A stretch of 64,000 bases of DNA, taken from the NCBI GenBank assembly GCA_021018815.1, contig JAITYX010000012.1:5567001-5631000 (forward strand). The letters are read 5' to 3'. Below the pieces are notes generated by a model. That model was not told where the DNA came from. It was given only the letters and a program-made list of their open reading frames with translations, and did not search any database. The position numbers were made by a program, and so were the translations under genes. The DNA is from Talinum fruticosum (taxonomy: Eukaryota > Streptophyta > Magnoliopsida > Caryophyllales > Talinaceae). Positions 35,384 through 46,038 of the stretch are shown piece by piece (the stretch's first letter is position 1; each line of letters begins with the position of its first letter).

Positions 35384-37690
35384 GCGATCGGCAAGACCAA
35401 GTGGTGAGAGCAACCGGTGAGACCAGAGAGAGAACCAAAAGCGAGGCAGCGTGAAGGAGCAAAGAAAGACCCCGAGCGAGAAATTGAGACAGAGGGCAAA
35501 GCAAGACGGAGCAGAACCGGGAAAAGGGAGACCAAGACCGAGAGGAGGAAGGCAAAGAAGTCCAAATCAGATTCGAAACCCTTAAATTTAAGGTGGGTGG
35601 TCTTATACTCTAAAATTAATAGTAGTTTTAAAACTCAATTGAATTTTGTGTGAATATTGAATGTTTGTGCTATAGAATGAATTTAGAAAGTAGCTCAAGC
35701 TGAATTAGGACATGAGAGAATCTAATTGAGTTTGTTAAGGCTGATTTAGGATCTTGGAAATTCCGATGGAGTTAGATTGCTAGGTCTAAGGAGTAATATG
35801 GAAGCTTCAATTAGCAATTAAGGATGAAGAAGTACACAATTGATTTGGATGCAAATTATGAGTTAATTGAGCCTTAGGGACTTCCTGAATTCTCTGCATT
35901 AGAAGGTAATTATTAATATTGGGAAACAATGATTTGGAGTATAAAGAGGGAGTGTGAGTTCATCTTGATTAGTGCACAATTGAAGTAGGAAAGTGGAAAG
36001 CAGGTGATTGTTAGGTTAAACTGAGTTTAAAATATATCTAAATCCTTGAGATTGAATTAAACTTGAAAATAAGCGGAATTAAAGGAATTTGAGTAGTTAA
36101 GTAAGATTAAGAGCTATGTGGCTGAGTATGGGCAAGGAAGAGTTTATTAGTAGTATGGAGATGTAATATGAGAATTTGAGGCAAGATGGCAATTTGTGAG
36201 GAGTTGGGACTTTTGGGTTAGGTGGTAATTTCTTGTGATTATTGTGACTCGGAGGAGTTTTAATTCCTAAGTTCGTTGTGCTTGAAAATGAATTGAGTAG
36301 GATAGGGATGAATATGAGTAGATGCTAAATACTTGGGTGAAACCTTAAGTTAAGTTCCTAGCTTAAAATGTTAAATCTTAATATGGGGATGTTTGGTGTG
36401 TGAAGTGACTTGATTATAAATGACGCTCAAAAGTTAGTTTTGAAAGACGTTTTGCTTACGCAAACGATTCTTAAGTATGATTTCTTGTTATCTCGCTTCT
36501 CAAATGTGAAAACATATTTCTAAGAAGTGAAACCGATTTGAGAAACTAAATTTAGAGGGGTGGTACGTGGTGTTGTTCCTTCCATTGTCTTAAACCGATT
36601 TGAGAATGTTGTTTGAAACAAGTTTGATGAGTGAATGTATTCAAAGTGTTTTGAATCGACTTGGCTAGGATCGTTTAGCACAAGGAAGGTTCTAGCTAGG
36701 GTCCCCTAACTAGGAGTCCTAGTGTATCAAATGCCGGATCAGAAACTTCGTTTATAGGTCTCGGGAGCCTAAGTTAGGGGTCACACCCCGAGAAACTATG
36801 AGGTGCTAGTTCGAGCCCACAACCTAGGAAGTGATTCAGTTCCAAGAGAGTTGCTAATGATTGTGAAACTGTGTCTTTAAATGATTGAAGTGTTATTGTC
36901 TTTCTATTACTAAGGATTTCGGGAGATTTCATTAGAAAGTATCTAGATTTGTATTACATTATTCTACTTTTACCAATTTCATTATTATCATTACTATGTG
37001 TAAAGAATTTTCGTTTTAAGAGTGTAAGACTCTCCACTCGAGAGGATTGGTTCTCACCCCTCACATATCCCCCTCCCTAGCGTTGCAGGTACTCTCTCGA
37101 GTGATGTGTCTCGTACTTAGCATATTCTGGACTCCTGTGGGCTAATTGTTGTTTGCTGAGGAACTCAAGTTGTTGATGTGCATTCCATGTATTCCTAAGT
37201 GATGTAGCTTGTAACTAAATTTATATAGTTTGTATTAGTTGTATCATGAACCATTTTACCGTTTTAAGTTTAATGCATATCGGTTGGACTCCGTTGTGTT
37301 GCCGTTGAGTTGTGTACTCCGAGCATATGACTCGTTGAGTTATATTATGGTTTTTACGCAGGGTTTTAGGGCTTTAACCCCGGGGATACACTATATTACA
37401 AATGAAACTCGCCGAAATTTTTAAAAAATCTTCAACGAAAAGAGACAATCACCTTTAATATTCTTAAGTTGGAATTAGGAAACCAAGTCGACACCTTAAG
37501 TAGCCTTAGGAGTTCTTTTTAGGAACTCGGCGATGTAAGACTCCTAGGGTGGATTTCGGGGTGTTACACCGGAATCCTAACATAACATGGGGACTCTCCA
37601 GGTTACGATATATCGACATCGAGGCTCGGAATGTAGATGATCACCCGGAAGAAGTTGTAGAGATAAAGTTAATTTCCAAGCAAGAAATTT
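35384..37690. repeat. LTR-like noncoding sequence, possible solo LTR
   Basis: No supported gene. A short Arg/Lys/Glu-rich open frame at 35417-35653 is low-complexity and unconvincing. The stretch to about 37567 ends in ggggtgttaca, a common Ty3/gypsy LTR terminus, and includes LTR-like phrases such as ggtcacaccccgag and ctcacccctcacatatcc. No partner copy, left border or target duplication was found in the window. Confidence 0.4.
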
Positions 37691-37929
37691 AATCACACAA
37701 AAGGGTAAAGGAAGACTTACCAATCGTATCATGATTCATCCCAAATATTGAACATCGGACTAATCCATATCCAATAACCGAGTGTAGAGATACGCAGTGG
37801 TTATTTCTTCTTGCTCCTCTTGAGTTATAGAGCGGAAATAGAACATCGTCCGCGATGGATCTTAGGGCATAAAAGGAGGCCACGTATTATACTCGGATTT
37901 GTGGCGTAACCCGCTCACCAAGGTACCAA

Positions 37930-38985
37930 CGAAGTTGAACGGACCCTCAAGCAAAATCCGCTATTCACTCAACTCTCACGCTACACCAAGGCTTGGAAGA
38001 AGCTGAGTTTGGGTCCAAGGGTGGAAATTAGCCTGCACACAGTACCTATGGGAAGACAAGCAAGAACCAAGCAAACCGGGCAGCCAAGGCCGACTGTTTG
38101 GCCGGCACCGATCACACCACGACCGTGCCCACAAGCCCACCACAGGTTCCGGGTCGGGGCAAAAATTTGGGTTGAAAGCAAGAAAATTTTTGGGCCATTC
38201 TAGCTCAAAATTCAAAGCATAAAAGTGACATACCTTGGCCACGTTGTTGAGGACAGAACTTAAAGAGGAAATATCATGCGCTTTTAGTTGTTGGAGTGGA
38301 CTTTAGCCCACACTATCAAAGCCGGAAAAGAAGGATGGTTTCTTGAACCAGGTGAAAGTTGAGGGAAATACTCATGCAACCATGGCTACAAGTTTACAAA
38401 GCAAATAAATCCTTATCCATGCAAGATCATATGTTTTGGAGATTAAAAGAAGGACGAGCATATATCTCGATAACCTTCCACAAGCCACATAAAGGCATGT
38501 AATTTTGCAGGTCCTTTTCAACCGTTGTTTGCTTAGCCCCGAAGCGCAAACCCATTATAAGACAAGTATAGGCAGGCACACTCCAATTGAGGTCTTTAAT
38601 TTTATCTAAGTCTACTAAGTTCACCAAATAGTGGACTTATACTTTGGAAGCTTGGTCCGAGAAGATGGATGTGCTTAGCATAAAGGCCATCACTATCCGG
38701 ACTCGTTGTTGTGGAGTCTATTGAGCCCGCAACTCCACATTTTCAAAGGCCTTGAAAAGAAGGGTGTATTTAAAGAAGTTGGCCCGAGGAAACCGGTTGG
38801 CAATAGGGCCGAGGAGGTGACACAAATAGTCACGATTTTTGTATAAATCTCGGTCGTAAAATAGAGGTTCCCCGAGAAGCCCAAGCTCGAAAGAATAGCA
38901 AAATCAAGAGGTGTGATAGTCATTTCCCAAAATAGGAGATGAAAAGTGTTTAAGGTGTCCCAAAATCACTCACTAATGACTCGGG
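37930..38985 (-). pseudogene. Plant-mobile-domain-like gene remnant, copy 2, inverted
   Basis: The minus strand from about 38985 matches copy 1: MTITPLDFAILSSLGFSG (38923 down), then LVNLVDLDKIKDLNWS (about 38620). An intron-like gap bounded by atatatgctc and ttgtag follows, then PWLHEYFPQLSPGS (about 38390-38350). The intron falls at the same place as in copy 1. Frameshifts lie near 38850 and 38640. The sequence beyond 38250 (toward 37930) is open but has no recognisable domain. It is oriented opposite to copy 1. Confidence 0.6.
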
Positions 38986-39021
38986 TAGGATCATGCTTTT
39001 TTGATCACACAAATGATTCAA

Positions 39022-39023
<2 letters not shown>

Positions 39024-39093
<70 letters not shown>
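39024..39093. repeat. TA dinucleotide microsatellite
   Basis: About 35 TA units in an uninterrupted run. This is likely to be polymorphic and prone to length error. Confidence 0.97.
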
Positions 39094-39096
<3 letters not shown>

Positions 39097-39239
39097 GAAT
39101 ATGAATTAGTTGTGAAACAAGTTAGGTTGTTGGTGGTATGTTGTGTAAACGGTTGTGGTTACAAAATGCACTTATATATTATGGTTGTATAATTGTACAT
39201 GGGGTACGAAAAATAAAAAAATATATATATAAAAAATTA

Positions 39240-39436
39240 AGACCTATTACTACGGTTCGGAAAGAACCGTAGTAATAGGTAATCTTTACTACGGTTTTAA
39301 ACCGTAGTAAAAGATGTTCATCTACTACTACCCTCGCATACACTATGCGTTGTAATCGTAATAAAAAGTCTTTTTGAATTGTAGTAAAAGATGGTGAGTA
39401 AACAACTCATGTATAATGCTATTTATAAAATCGTAA
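39240..39436. mobile_element. CACTA-like subterminal palindromes
   Basis: Two near-perfect palindromes are seen: cctattactacggttc...gaaccgtagtaatagg (39243-39280) and tttactacggttt...aaaccgtagtaaa (39286-39312). Repeats of TACTACGGTT and its complement are typical of the subterminal regions of plant CACTA (En/Spm) elements. A TIR (CACTACAA-type) and 3-bp duplication were not identified, so only a fragment is claimed. Its right edge coincides with the truncated end of the element 6 LTR. Confidence 0.45.
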
Positions 39437-40301
39437 TATGATTAACAAGGTAAGCAAGATCTGAAATAACAAAAACAAGATAAAACTAAAGTACCCAAAG
39501 ATACAAATATCACCACCAAGGATAAACTAAGGCGCTAACCACACTTAGAGATACAAGTATCACCACTCTAAGCATAAGCTAGACTCTTCGTAACACAACT
39601 TAATTACGCCACTAATTAGACAAGCAAAAGAAAATTTTGTGGGTGAAAGGAGCTCAGCTCGACTTTACTTAGCATATAACTATTACTCAAAATTAGATTT
39701 TGTTTACAATGAGAGGACCCATGCATATTTATAGGCCTCTTAGTTAGGTTACATCACTCTAATTTAAGGGTTATAAATCCCTTTTACATTCAAAAGTTGT
39801 GATGTATTTAGCAAAATAAAAGGACAAAAGTAGAATAATTACAAGCATAAAAAGACAAAGAAAAAGGAGGGGGACCACGTAATCACTGTACAAAATAGTA
39901 CAGCTTCGAGTCCGATGATAGCTGCAATCGTTATCACCATATTCTTCTACATTCTGATCCTTAATCTTTCCTTTTCTGCCTCTACCGAATATGCCTAGAT
40001 GATGCTCAAGTACATCCGAGTGTATCTACAAAACCGATCTCGAAACCGATGACTCGTAAAAGATCAACTTGGCTTATTATCTCTAAATACTTCGACTTGT
40101 TTGGCTCCCTTACTCCTGTCCGAGGAGACAGACAAGCATTTCTAAGTGTGGCCAAAACTCCCTTAAAGCTTGTGTCAACAACGAAGGCCCATCGGTGAAT
40201 TCCGAGGACTCGTAATGATTTCCGAGGACTTAGAATCATCGAGCAATTCCGCCCGGCACTCACTATCACTTGGAGCTTGGCTTGGGGTGTTCTTCCCATT
40301 A
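39437..40301 (-). repeat. Element 6 3' LTR, truncated
   Basis: It is homologous to 43936-45609 and to the solo LTR at 48799-49850. Similarity ends at 39437 (gattaacaaggtaag), so the last roughly 180 bp of the LTR are missing next to the CACTA-like fragment. It contains an uninterrupted gtgggtgaaaggagctc, the empty site for the hAT-like insertion in the other LTR. Confidence 0.85.
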
Positions 40302-43300
40302 TCCTCCCCAATTTGAAAATAATTTGCCCTCAAATTCTCGAGTGAGTTATCTTCCAAGTAGGGAGATAAGTCGGGAACGTTGAAAGTGGCCGAGACATTA
40401 TAGTCTCCGAGCAAGTTCACCTTGTAGGCATTCTCATTGATTCTTTCAAGCATTTCAAATGGACCATCTACCCTCAGCATCAGCTCGGACTTGCGTTTGG
40501 AAGGAAAATGCTCCTTCCTCGGTGGATCCAAACAAGATATCCTGGTTAAAAACCACCTTTCGCGGGTTTTGTTAGCACTAGCCTTATAGCTCATATTAGC
40601 TTGCTCAATTCCGCTCTAACTTTCTCATGCAACTCCTAAATTTGAGCAGCTCTTTTCACAAAGCATCGCATGAGGCTTCCCATCAAAAGCTCTCGGGGTC
40701 GGATCAAATGGTGACAGAGGCTCCACACTATAAACAACCTTGAACGGAGAAACATTGGTAGTCTTGCTTGGTGTGCGATTGTAAGCAAACTTAGCATATG
40801 GAAGAAGTTGATCCCACGCCCGGTATTAGATTTGATTAATGTTCTAATCAGGACTCCAAAAGTTCCGTTAGTAACATCAGTCCGACCATCCGTCCGAGGA
40901 TGGCAAGTGGTGTTGTACTTCAACTTAATTCCTAGCTTCTTCCATAAGGTGACCCGTAAATGACTAAGGATCTTTGCATCCCCGTCTAAGACCATAGATC
41001 TCGAGATCCCATGCAATCTTATCACTTCCTTGAAGTATAGGTAAGCAACCAATGTAGCATCATTGATTTTGTTGCAAGCAATGAAGTGGACGATCTTAGA
41101 AAACCAATCAACAACAACTAGAATAGAATCCTTCCCTTTCGAGTCCGTGGTAGACCCGGAATGAAGTCAAGACTTACATCCACCCGTGGCTGAGTTGGGA
41201 CGGGTAGTGGAGTGTAAAGTCCTTGAGGTAGGGAATAGCTCTTGGCATATTGGCATACAACACATCGCTTGATGATGTCTTGAACATCTTTGTCCATGCT
41301 CAGCCGTAAATAATGCTCCTTGAGGATCCGAGTTGTCTTTCTTTCTCCGAAATGACTAGCAAGTCCACCGAATGGACTTCTTTAATAATCGCTCTCGCGT
41401 GCCACAGCTAGGCACACACAATCCGATACCCTTAAATAAGTATCCTCCAATAGTTGAACAATCTGTCCGAGGTGGTCGAATGTTCCCGCTCATTCTCGAT
41501 CGTAGATCGAATGTCATCAAAGTAGACCACAACAAACATTCCAATAAAAGGTCTCGAAAATTTGATTCATGAGTCGCATGAAAGTACTTGGTGCATTAGT
41601 TAAACCAAAGGGTATGACAAGCCACTCATATAAACCTCCCTTGGTTTTGAAAGCAATTTTCCATTCATCTCCTTCTCTCGATTCTCGATATTATCCACTT
41701 CGAGTCAACCATAGAAAAGACTTTAGAACCATGTAACTCATCCAACATATTTTCAATTCGTGGTATAAGATGTCTCGTACTTAATGGTGATCTTGTTAAT
41801 AGCACGCTATCTATACACATCCTCATAGAACCATCCTTCTTAGGTACCAATATAGTACATGGGCTCGGACTTTCTCTCACCGGGCCTTTAGACATCAACT
41901 CCTCAACTTGTCTTTGCACTTCTAAGGTGTCTTTAGGGTTCATTCTGGAGGCTGATTTGTTTGGCAAGATAGATCCCGGGATAAGGTCAATGTGGTGTTG
42001 GATATTTCTTTAGGGGGTAGGCCAAGGGGTATCTCTTCAGGAAATACATGAAGATACTCGGGTGATAAGGGCTTCGGCTAAAGGATGTCCGAGTTCCGAG
42101 GACTCAAAATCATCCTAACTTAAAAGAATCAACTCTTTTAGAGGTCTAAGTTCATGATACATGGATCTGCAAGTAAGTTTCCCTAGGGTCGAAGTAACTC
42201 GGATTGGGTGGGTGTTTGAGGGGGTTTGCATTTTGGCAACTGTGAGGGATCAAGTGGGGCTAAGGTTATTTTCTTTCCATTCTAAGTGAGGGTGTATGTG
42301 TTTTTGAACCCATCATGCATAACTCTACGATCAAACAACCAAGGTCTACCAAGAAGTAAATAACATACATCCATAGGTATAACATCACACCATATATCAT
42401 CAACATAAGACTTCCTAATACTAAAAGATATTAAACAATGAGAATTAACTCTAAGGCCCTTACCTTGACTCAACCATTGTATGTTGTAGGGGTGAGGCTG
42501 CAACTCGTCTCGTAACTAAAGCTTCTCTACCATGCTCACAGAGGCAACGTTGGTGCAACTCCCTCCATCAATAATAATCGAACAAACTTTCCCCTTAATG
42601 GTTCCGCTTGTGTGGAATATATTCTCTCTCCGAGCCTCACTTGAATCCTTGTATCCGCTTAAGGCTCTCATGACCACAAGTAGCTCTCCTTCATCAGCCT
42701 CTTCAACAATCTCTTTTATACCCTCGGAAGGCATAGCTCTCCTTCCGGGTCATACTCATCCCATATTGGTTCATCAACTCTCGTAATAGTGACTACCCTT
42801 TGATTTGGGCACTTAGAAGCAAAGTGTCCAAGTCCCCGACACTTAAAACACTTGCGGCTTTGACCAGTAGAAGTTTTGTTCTAAGTCCGAGTCCGAGTCC
42901 GAGTCCGAGTAGTAATTGGATTGGACTCGTAACCGAGTTTTGGGGCGCCTAAGGCAATGGACTTAGACTCGACTCGAGAGGCGAAAAACTCTTACCAAAC
43001 CGAGTAGGCTTAGATGGTTGAGTTTTGGGACTTCTCTCTGAAAGTCCTAACCTTCCTTTGTCTGCTCCACTTTGTGTGCTAGTAAACACACCTCATCAAA
43101 TTTTGAGTACTCGTTACGGCTCCACAACATTTGCATATATCGAGTCAAGTTCTCCCGGATATCTTACTATGTTCGATCCTCGGACTCTTGTAGATCACAT
43201 TTAATCATCAACCTTTCGAACTCCCCGGTATACTCCTCCACACTCATCATCCCGTGTTGTAAGTTATACAACTTAGAATAGTTGTCCTAAATGTAGGTTA

Positions 43301-43830
43301 GGGGAAGAAACCGGGCTTTCGACTTAGACCTCATTTTCTCCCAACTTCGATCTTGGGTTTCCTTTGAATAGCACGCTTCTTCTCCGGATTTGCCCACCAG
43401 GTTGAGGCAAACCCTCTAAGCTTGATAGCAACAAGTTTTACCTTCTTCTCATCCTTCACTTCTTCATAATCGAAGATTCTTTCAACAGCTTGCAACTAGT
43501 CTAGAAACTCATATGGGTTAAGGCGACCTTCAAACTCCGGGATTTCAACTTTGAAATATGAGTTTGGGCGAGGTGAGTGGTGCCTTCTCCCTCTTCTTCC
43601 TCCTCTTTGCTCACGCTCACTAGAAGAAGCAAAAGTATTGCTATCTCCCTCATTATCCGCGTGTGAGTGGGTATGAGGTGGTGAGCTAGGTGGCGACCTC
43701 TAACTCATGTCGCTTCTTTTTCATCATATCTGCAAGTTGCTTTCTCGAATAGATGTTCCGAGCTCGTAACTCATCATAGTTGTTCAGGAACATATCAAAA
43801 CGTTTCTCTAATGTCATGCTTCGACTCATT
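40175..43830 (-). pseudogene. Element 6 gag-pol remnant
   Basis: Reading from 43830 downward: a gag remnant; a CCHC knuckle (CFKCRGLGHFASKC, 42856-42811); aspartic protease with IIDGGSCTNVAS (42516-42734); the segment QWLSQGKG...CYLLLGRPW (42282-42503); RT (41967 to about 41500) with RESPSPCTILVPKKDGSMRM and YFDD at 41513-41524; a much shortened region where RNase H should be; an integrase zinc region (about 41380-41230); an integrase core (41130-40640) with LVVVDWFSK, VLDGDAK and a CHPRTDGRTDV motif; and a C-terminal frame (40594-40175) with DGPFEMLERINENAYKVNL. Frameshifts and the RNase H deletion make it inactive. Confidence 0.85.
40302..40312 (-). other. Element 6 polypurine tract
   Basis: The minus strand reads ttggggagga directly before the 3' LTR start (TAATGGG here, TGACGGG in the 5' LTR). 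Confidence 0.75.
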
Positions 43831-43920
43831 CTAGTTTAAGGGTTCTTTGTGGACTGATGTATTTAGGATAAAAGGGTTTTGTTTGGGGTTAAGGAAGCTC
43901 AGCCTAGGAAAGGCTCCAAA

Positions 43921-43931
43921 GCTCGATACCA
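43921..43931 (-). other. Element 6 primer-binding site
   Basis: The minus strand reads TGGTATCGAGC a few bases inside the 5' LTR end, close to the tRNA-iMet consensus TGGTATCAGAGC. Confidence 0.8.
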
Positions 43932-44271
43932 AAGCCGATGTGCCAATATGCAAGGCTACACCGATCCCGAAACAGAGTACGCAAAACATAATTCCGAGTG
44001 ACTCGTAAAGGACTAAGAAATGACCAATAGAACAATAAACAACAAGAACTAGGTTAATCACTCGAGAGGAGATGATTAACAAGGTAACTAGCACTCGAAA
44101 TAACAAGAACAAGATAAATCTAGAATACCCAAGGATACATATATCACCAAGCATAAACTAGGGCGCTAACCACACTTAAAAATACGGATATCACCACTCT
44201 AAGTATAAGGTAGACTCTTCAAAACACAACCTAATTACGCCACTAATTAGACAAACAAAGAAAATTTTGTG

Positions 44272-44279
44272 GGTGAAAG
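44272..44279. repeat. 8-bp target duplication of hAT-like element, left (ggtgaaag)
   Basis: Identical to 44981-44988. The sister LTR has a single copy at the matching place (near 39645), proving the duplication arose by insertion. Confidence 0.92.
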
Positions 44280-44980
44280 TGGGGGTGAGCATGACCGATG
44301 GATACCCCGAACCTGAGCCGAACAGGTCAAACGGATAAGGTTCCGGAATCGGAACCGGTCAAACGGGTAAGGGTAAGGTTCATAAAATTTAGGAACCGAT
44401 CAAACGGGTAAAGGTAAGGTTCCTAAAATGAAATCATGGAACCGAAACCCGGAACCGTTTAAAGGGTATTTTATTTAATATTTTATAGATTTTGTCGACG
44501 GTGATGGATAAGTTATTTATGTTGAAGATGCAATGTAAATTTAAAGGTTGCATTATTTTTATTTAAATTTAGTTAATGAACTTGAGACATTTGGTTGTAT
44601 TAGTTTTTGAAGAGACTTTGTAAGATTTTGATCACATCCCCTTTAAAAACGTTGTTTCTACTAGCAACTTTGATTTTGTAAAAAGTGCTAATAATTGTGG
44701 TATTTAATTGTTTACTTGTTGAACTTTAGCGAATTAAATGATTAACGTGAGTTGATGTTTGTAAGTTTTTAAAGGCTTAAAAATTTTTTCATAAGAATAA
44801 TAGTGTGAACAGGGTACCCTGGACTGGAACCGAACCTAAGGTTCTGGATAAGGTTCCTAAAATTTAGGAACCGGTCAAATAGGGTAAGTGTAAGGTTCCT
44901 AAAATTCAAGAACCTGGCCAAACAAGGTAAGGGTAAGGTTCCTGGTTTTGGAACAGGGTAGCTGTAACTACTCACCCCTA
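44280..44980. mobile_element. hAT-like non-autonomous DNA transposon
   Basis: This 701-bp insertion has short terminal inverted repeats (TGGGGGTGAGCA at the left, TAGGGGTGAGTA as the complement of the right end) and an 8-bp target duplication, the hallmark of the hAT superfamily. The termini resemble the CAGGGGTG-type ends of plant hAT elements. Inside, near-identical direct repeats of about 38 bp (ggaaccggtcaaacgggtaag, then gtaaggttcctaaaat) lie close to each end, flanking an AT-rich core. No transposase is encoded. Confidence 0.9.
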
Positions 44981-44988
44981 GGTGAAAG
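44981..44988. repeat. 8-bp target duplication of hAT-like element, right (ggtgaaag)
   Basis: Perfect match to 44272-44279. Confidence 0.92.
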
Positions 44989-45609
44989 GAGCTCAACTCT
45001 ACTTTACTTAGCATATAACTATTACTCAAAATCGATTCTGTTTTACAATGAGAGGACCCATTCATATTTATAAGCCTCTTAGCTAGATTACAACACTCTA
45101 ATTTAAGGGTTATAAATCCTCTTTTACAATCAAAAGTTGTGATGTATTCGGCAAAATAAAAGGATAAAAACAAGGGCAAAAGTATAAAAAGGACGGCGAA
45201 AAGGAGGGGGACCACAAAATCAATAGTACAATATAAGTACAGCTTCGAGGTCGATGACGAAGCAATCATTATCACCATATTCTTATGCATTTTGATCCTA
45301 AATCTTTCCCTTCTCGGCTCTATTGAAGATGCCTAAATGATGCTCCGAGTGTACCTACAAAATGGGTCCGAGCTCAAAAATGACTCATAAAAAGATCAAC
45401 TTGGCTTATTATCTCCGAATACTTCGACTTGTCCGGCTCCTTTACTCCCGTCTAAGGAGACAGACAAGCATTTCGAGTGTGGCCAAAACTCCCCGAATCT
45501 TGTGTCAACAACGGGGCCCATCGGTGAGGACTCAAAGGCTCGGAATTATCGAGCGATTTCCGAGGGCTCGGAATCGGTTAGAGTTTGTCTTGGGGTGTTC
45601 TCCCCGTCA

Positions 45610-46038
45610 TTTACCATAAAGCCCCGAGTTCAATCGTGGGTCCCACACTCCCCTTGTGATTTGTGGAAGAAGTGTTCGAGGTTGGCAATGGAGTTTTTTT
45701 AACCCAATCCAGCTTACTTGCCTTCCCGTCTCACCTTGTCAAGGCCTCCGAGAAACCACTAAAACAGCCCGTTGGGGGCAGGGGGCGGGGTGGCTAATTT
45801 TATACATAATCAATCCTATACCTAACAGACTATTGCTCGCCATTGGCAATGAGGGCAAAGAAGAACAATCACGGTGATTGAGATAAATGAATGAAACCTT
45901 TAAATGAAACAATCAAGCATAAACTCAGCTCGGGGATCTAAAAACAATGTACATTTTAAGACCATCATGTCATTGCAAACAATCATATCCTTAATATATT
46001 TACTTCCATGTATGGTGAGACATTCTGCTCAACTTAAG
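45610..46038. other. Spacer between element 6 and the dehydrogenase gene
   Basis: No supported gene. A short G-rich stretch lies at 45774-45792. The segment must contain the 3' untranslated region and polyadenylation site of the dehydrogenase gene on the minus strand, but no clear AATAAA-type signal could be assigned. Confidence 0.4.

Larger units (their letters stand above)
39437..45609 (-). mobile_element. Element 6: Ty3/gypsy chromovirus-like element (CRM-like)
   Basis: This minus-strand element has a 5' LTR (43936-45609, interrupted by a hAT-like insertion), a tRNA-iMet-type primer-binding site (43921-43931), a gag-pol region (40175-43830), a polypurine tract (40302-40312) and a truncated 3' LTR (39437-40301). 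Protease, RT and integrase follow in Ty3/gypsy order. The C-terminal polyprotein stretch (FNVPDLSPY and after) continues into the 3' LTR, a trait described for centromeric (CRM) chromoviruses. The lineage assignment is tentative. Confidence 0.85.
43936..45609 (-). repeat. Element 6 5' LTR with nested hAT-like insertion
   Basis: Without the 701-bp insertion and one 8-bp duplication, it is about 965 bp, close to the solo LTR (1052 bp). On the minus strand it starts TGACGGGGAGAACACC and ends near CACATCG. A TATA-like tataaatatg is present in the homologous position near 45060. The right flank tttac (45610-45614) would be its target duplication, but the opposite end is lost. Confidence 0.88.

Noticed and set aside
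35417..35653. Arg/Lys/Glu-rich 78-codon frame
   Set aside because: Repetitive charged composition with no recognisable domain, adjacent to LTR-like sequence; no coding support.
37976..38242. Overlapping frames on both strands (with WARSWCDRCRP-like sequence)
   Set aside because: Open on both strands because of GC-rich composition; no domain and no support from the other mobile-domain copy.
42886..42911. Repeated gtccgagtccgagtccgag as a possible tandem-repeat element
   Set aside because: Only about four 6-bp units inside the element 6 gag-pol region; more likely local slippage or sequence error at CCGAG/CTCGG words than a feature.
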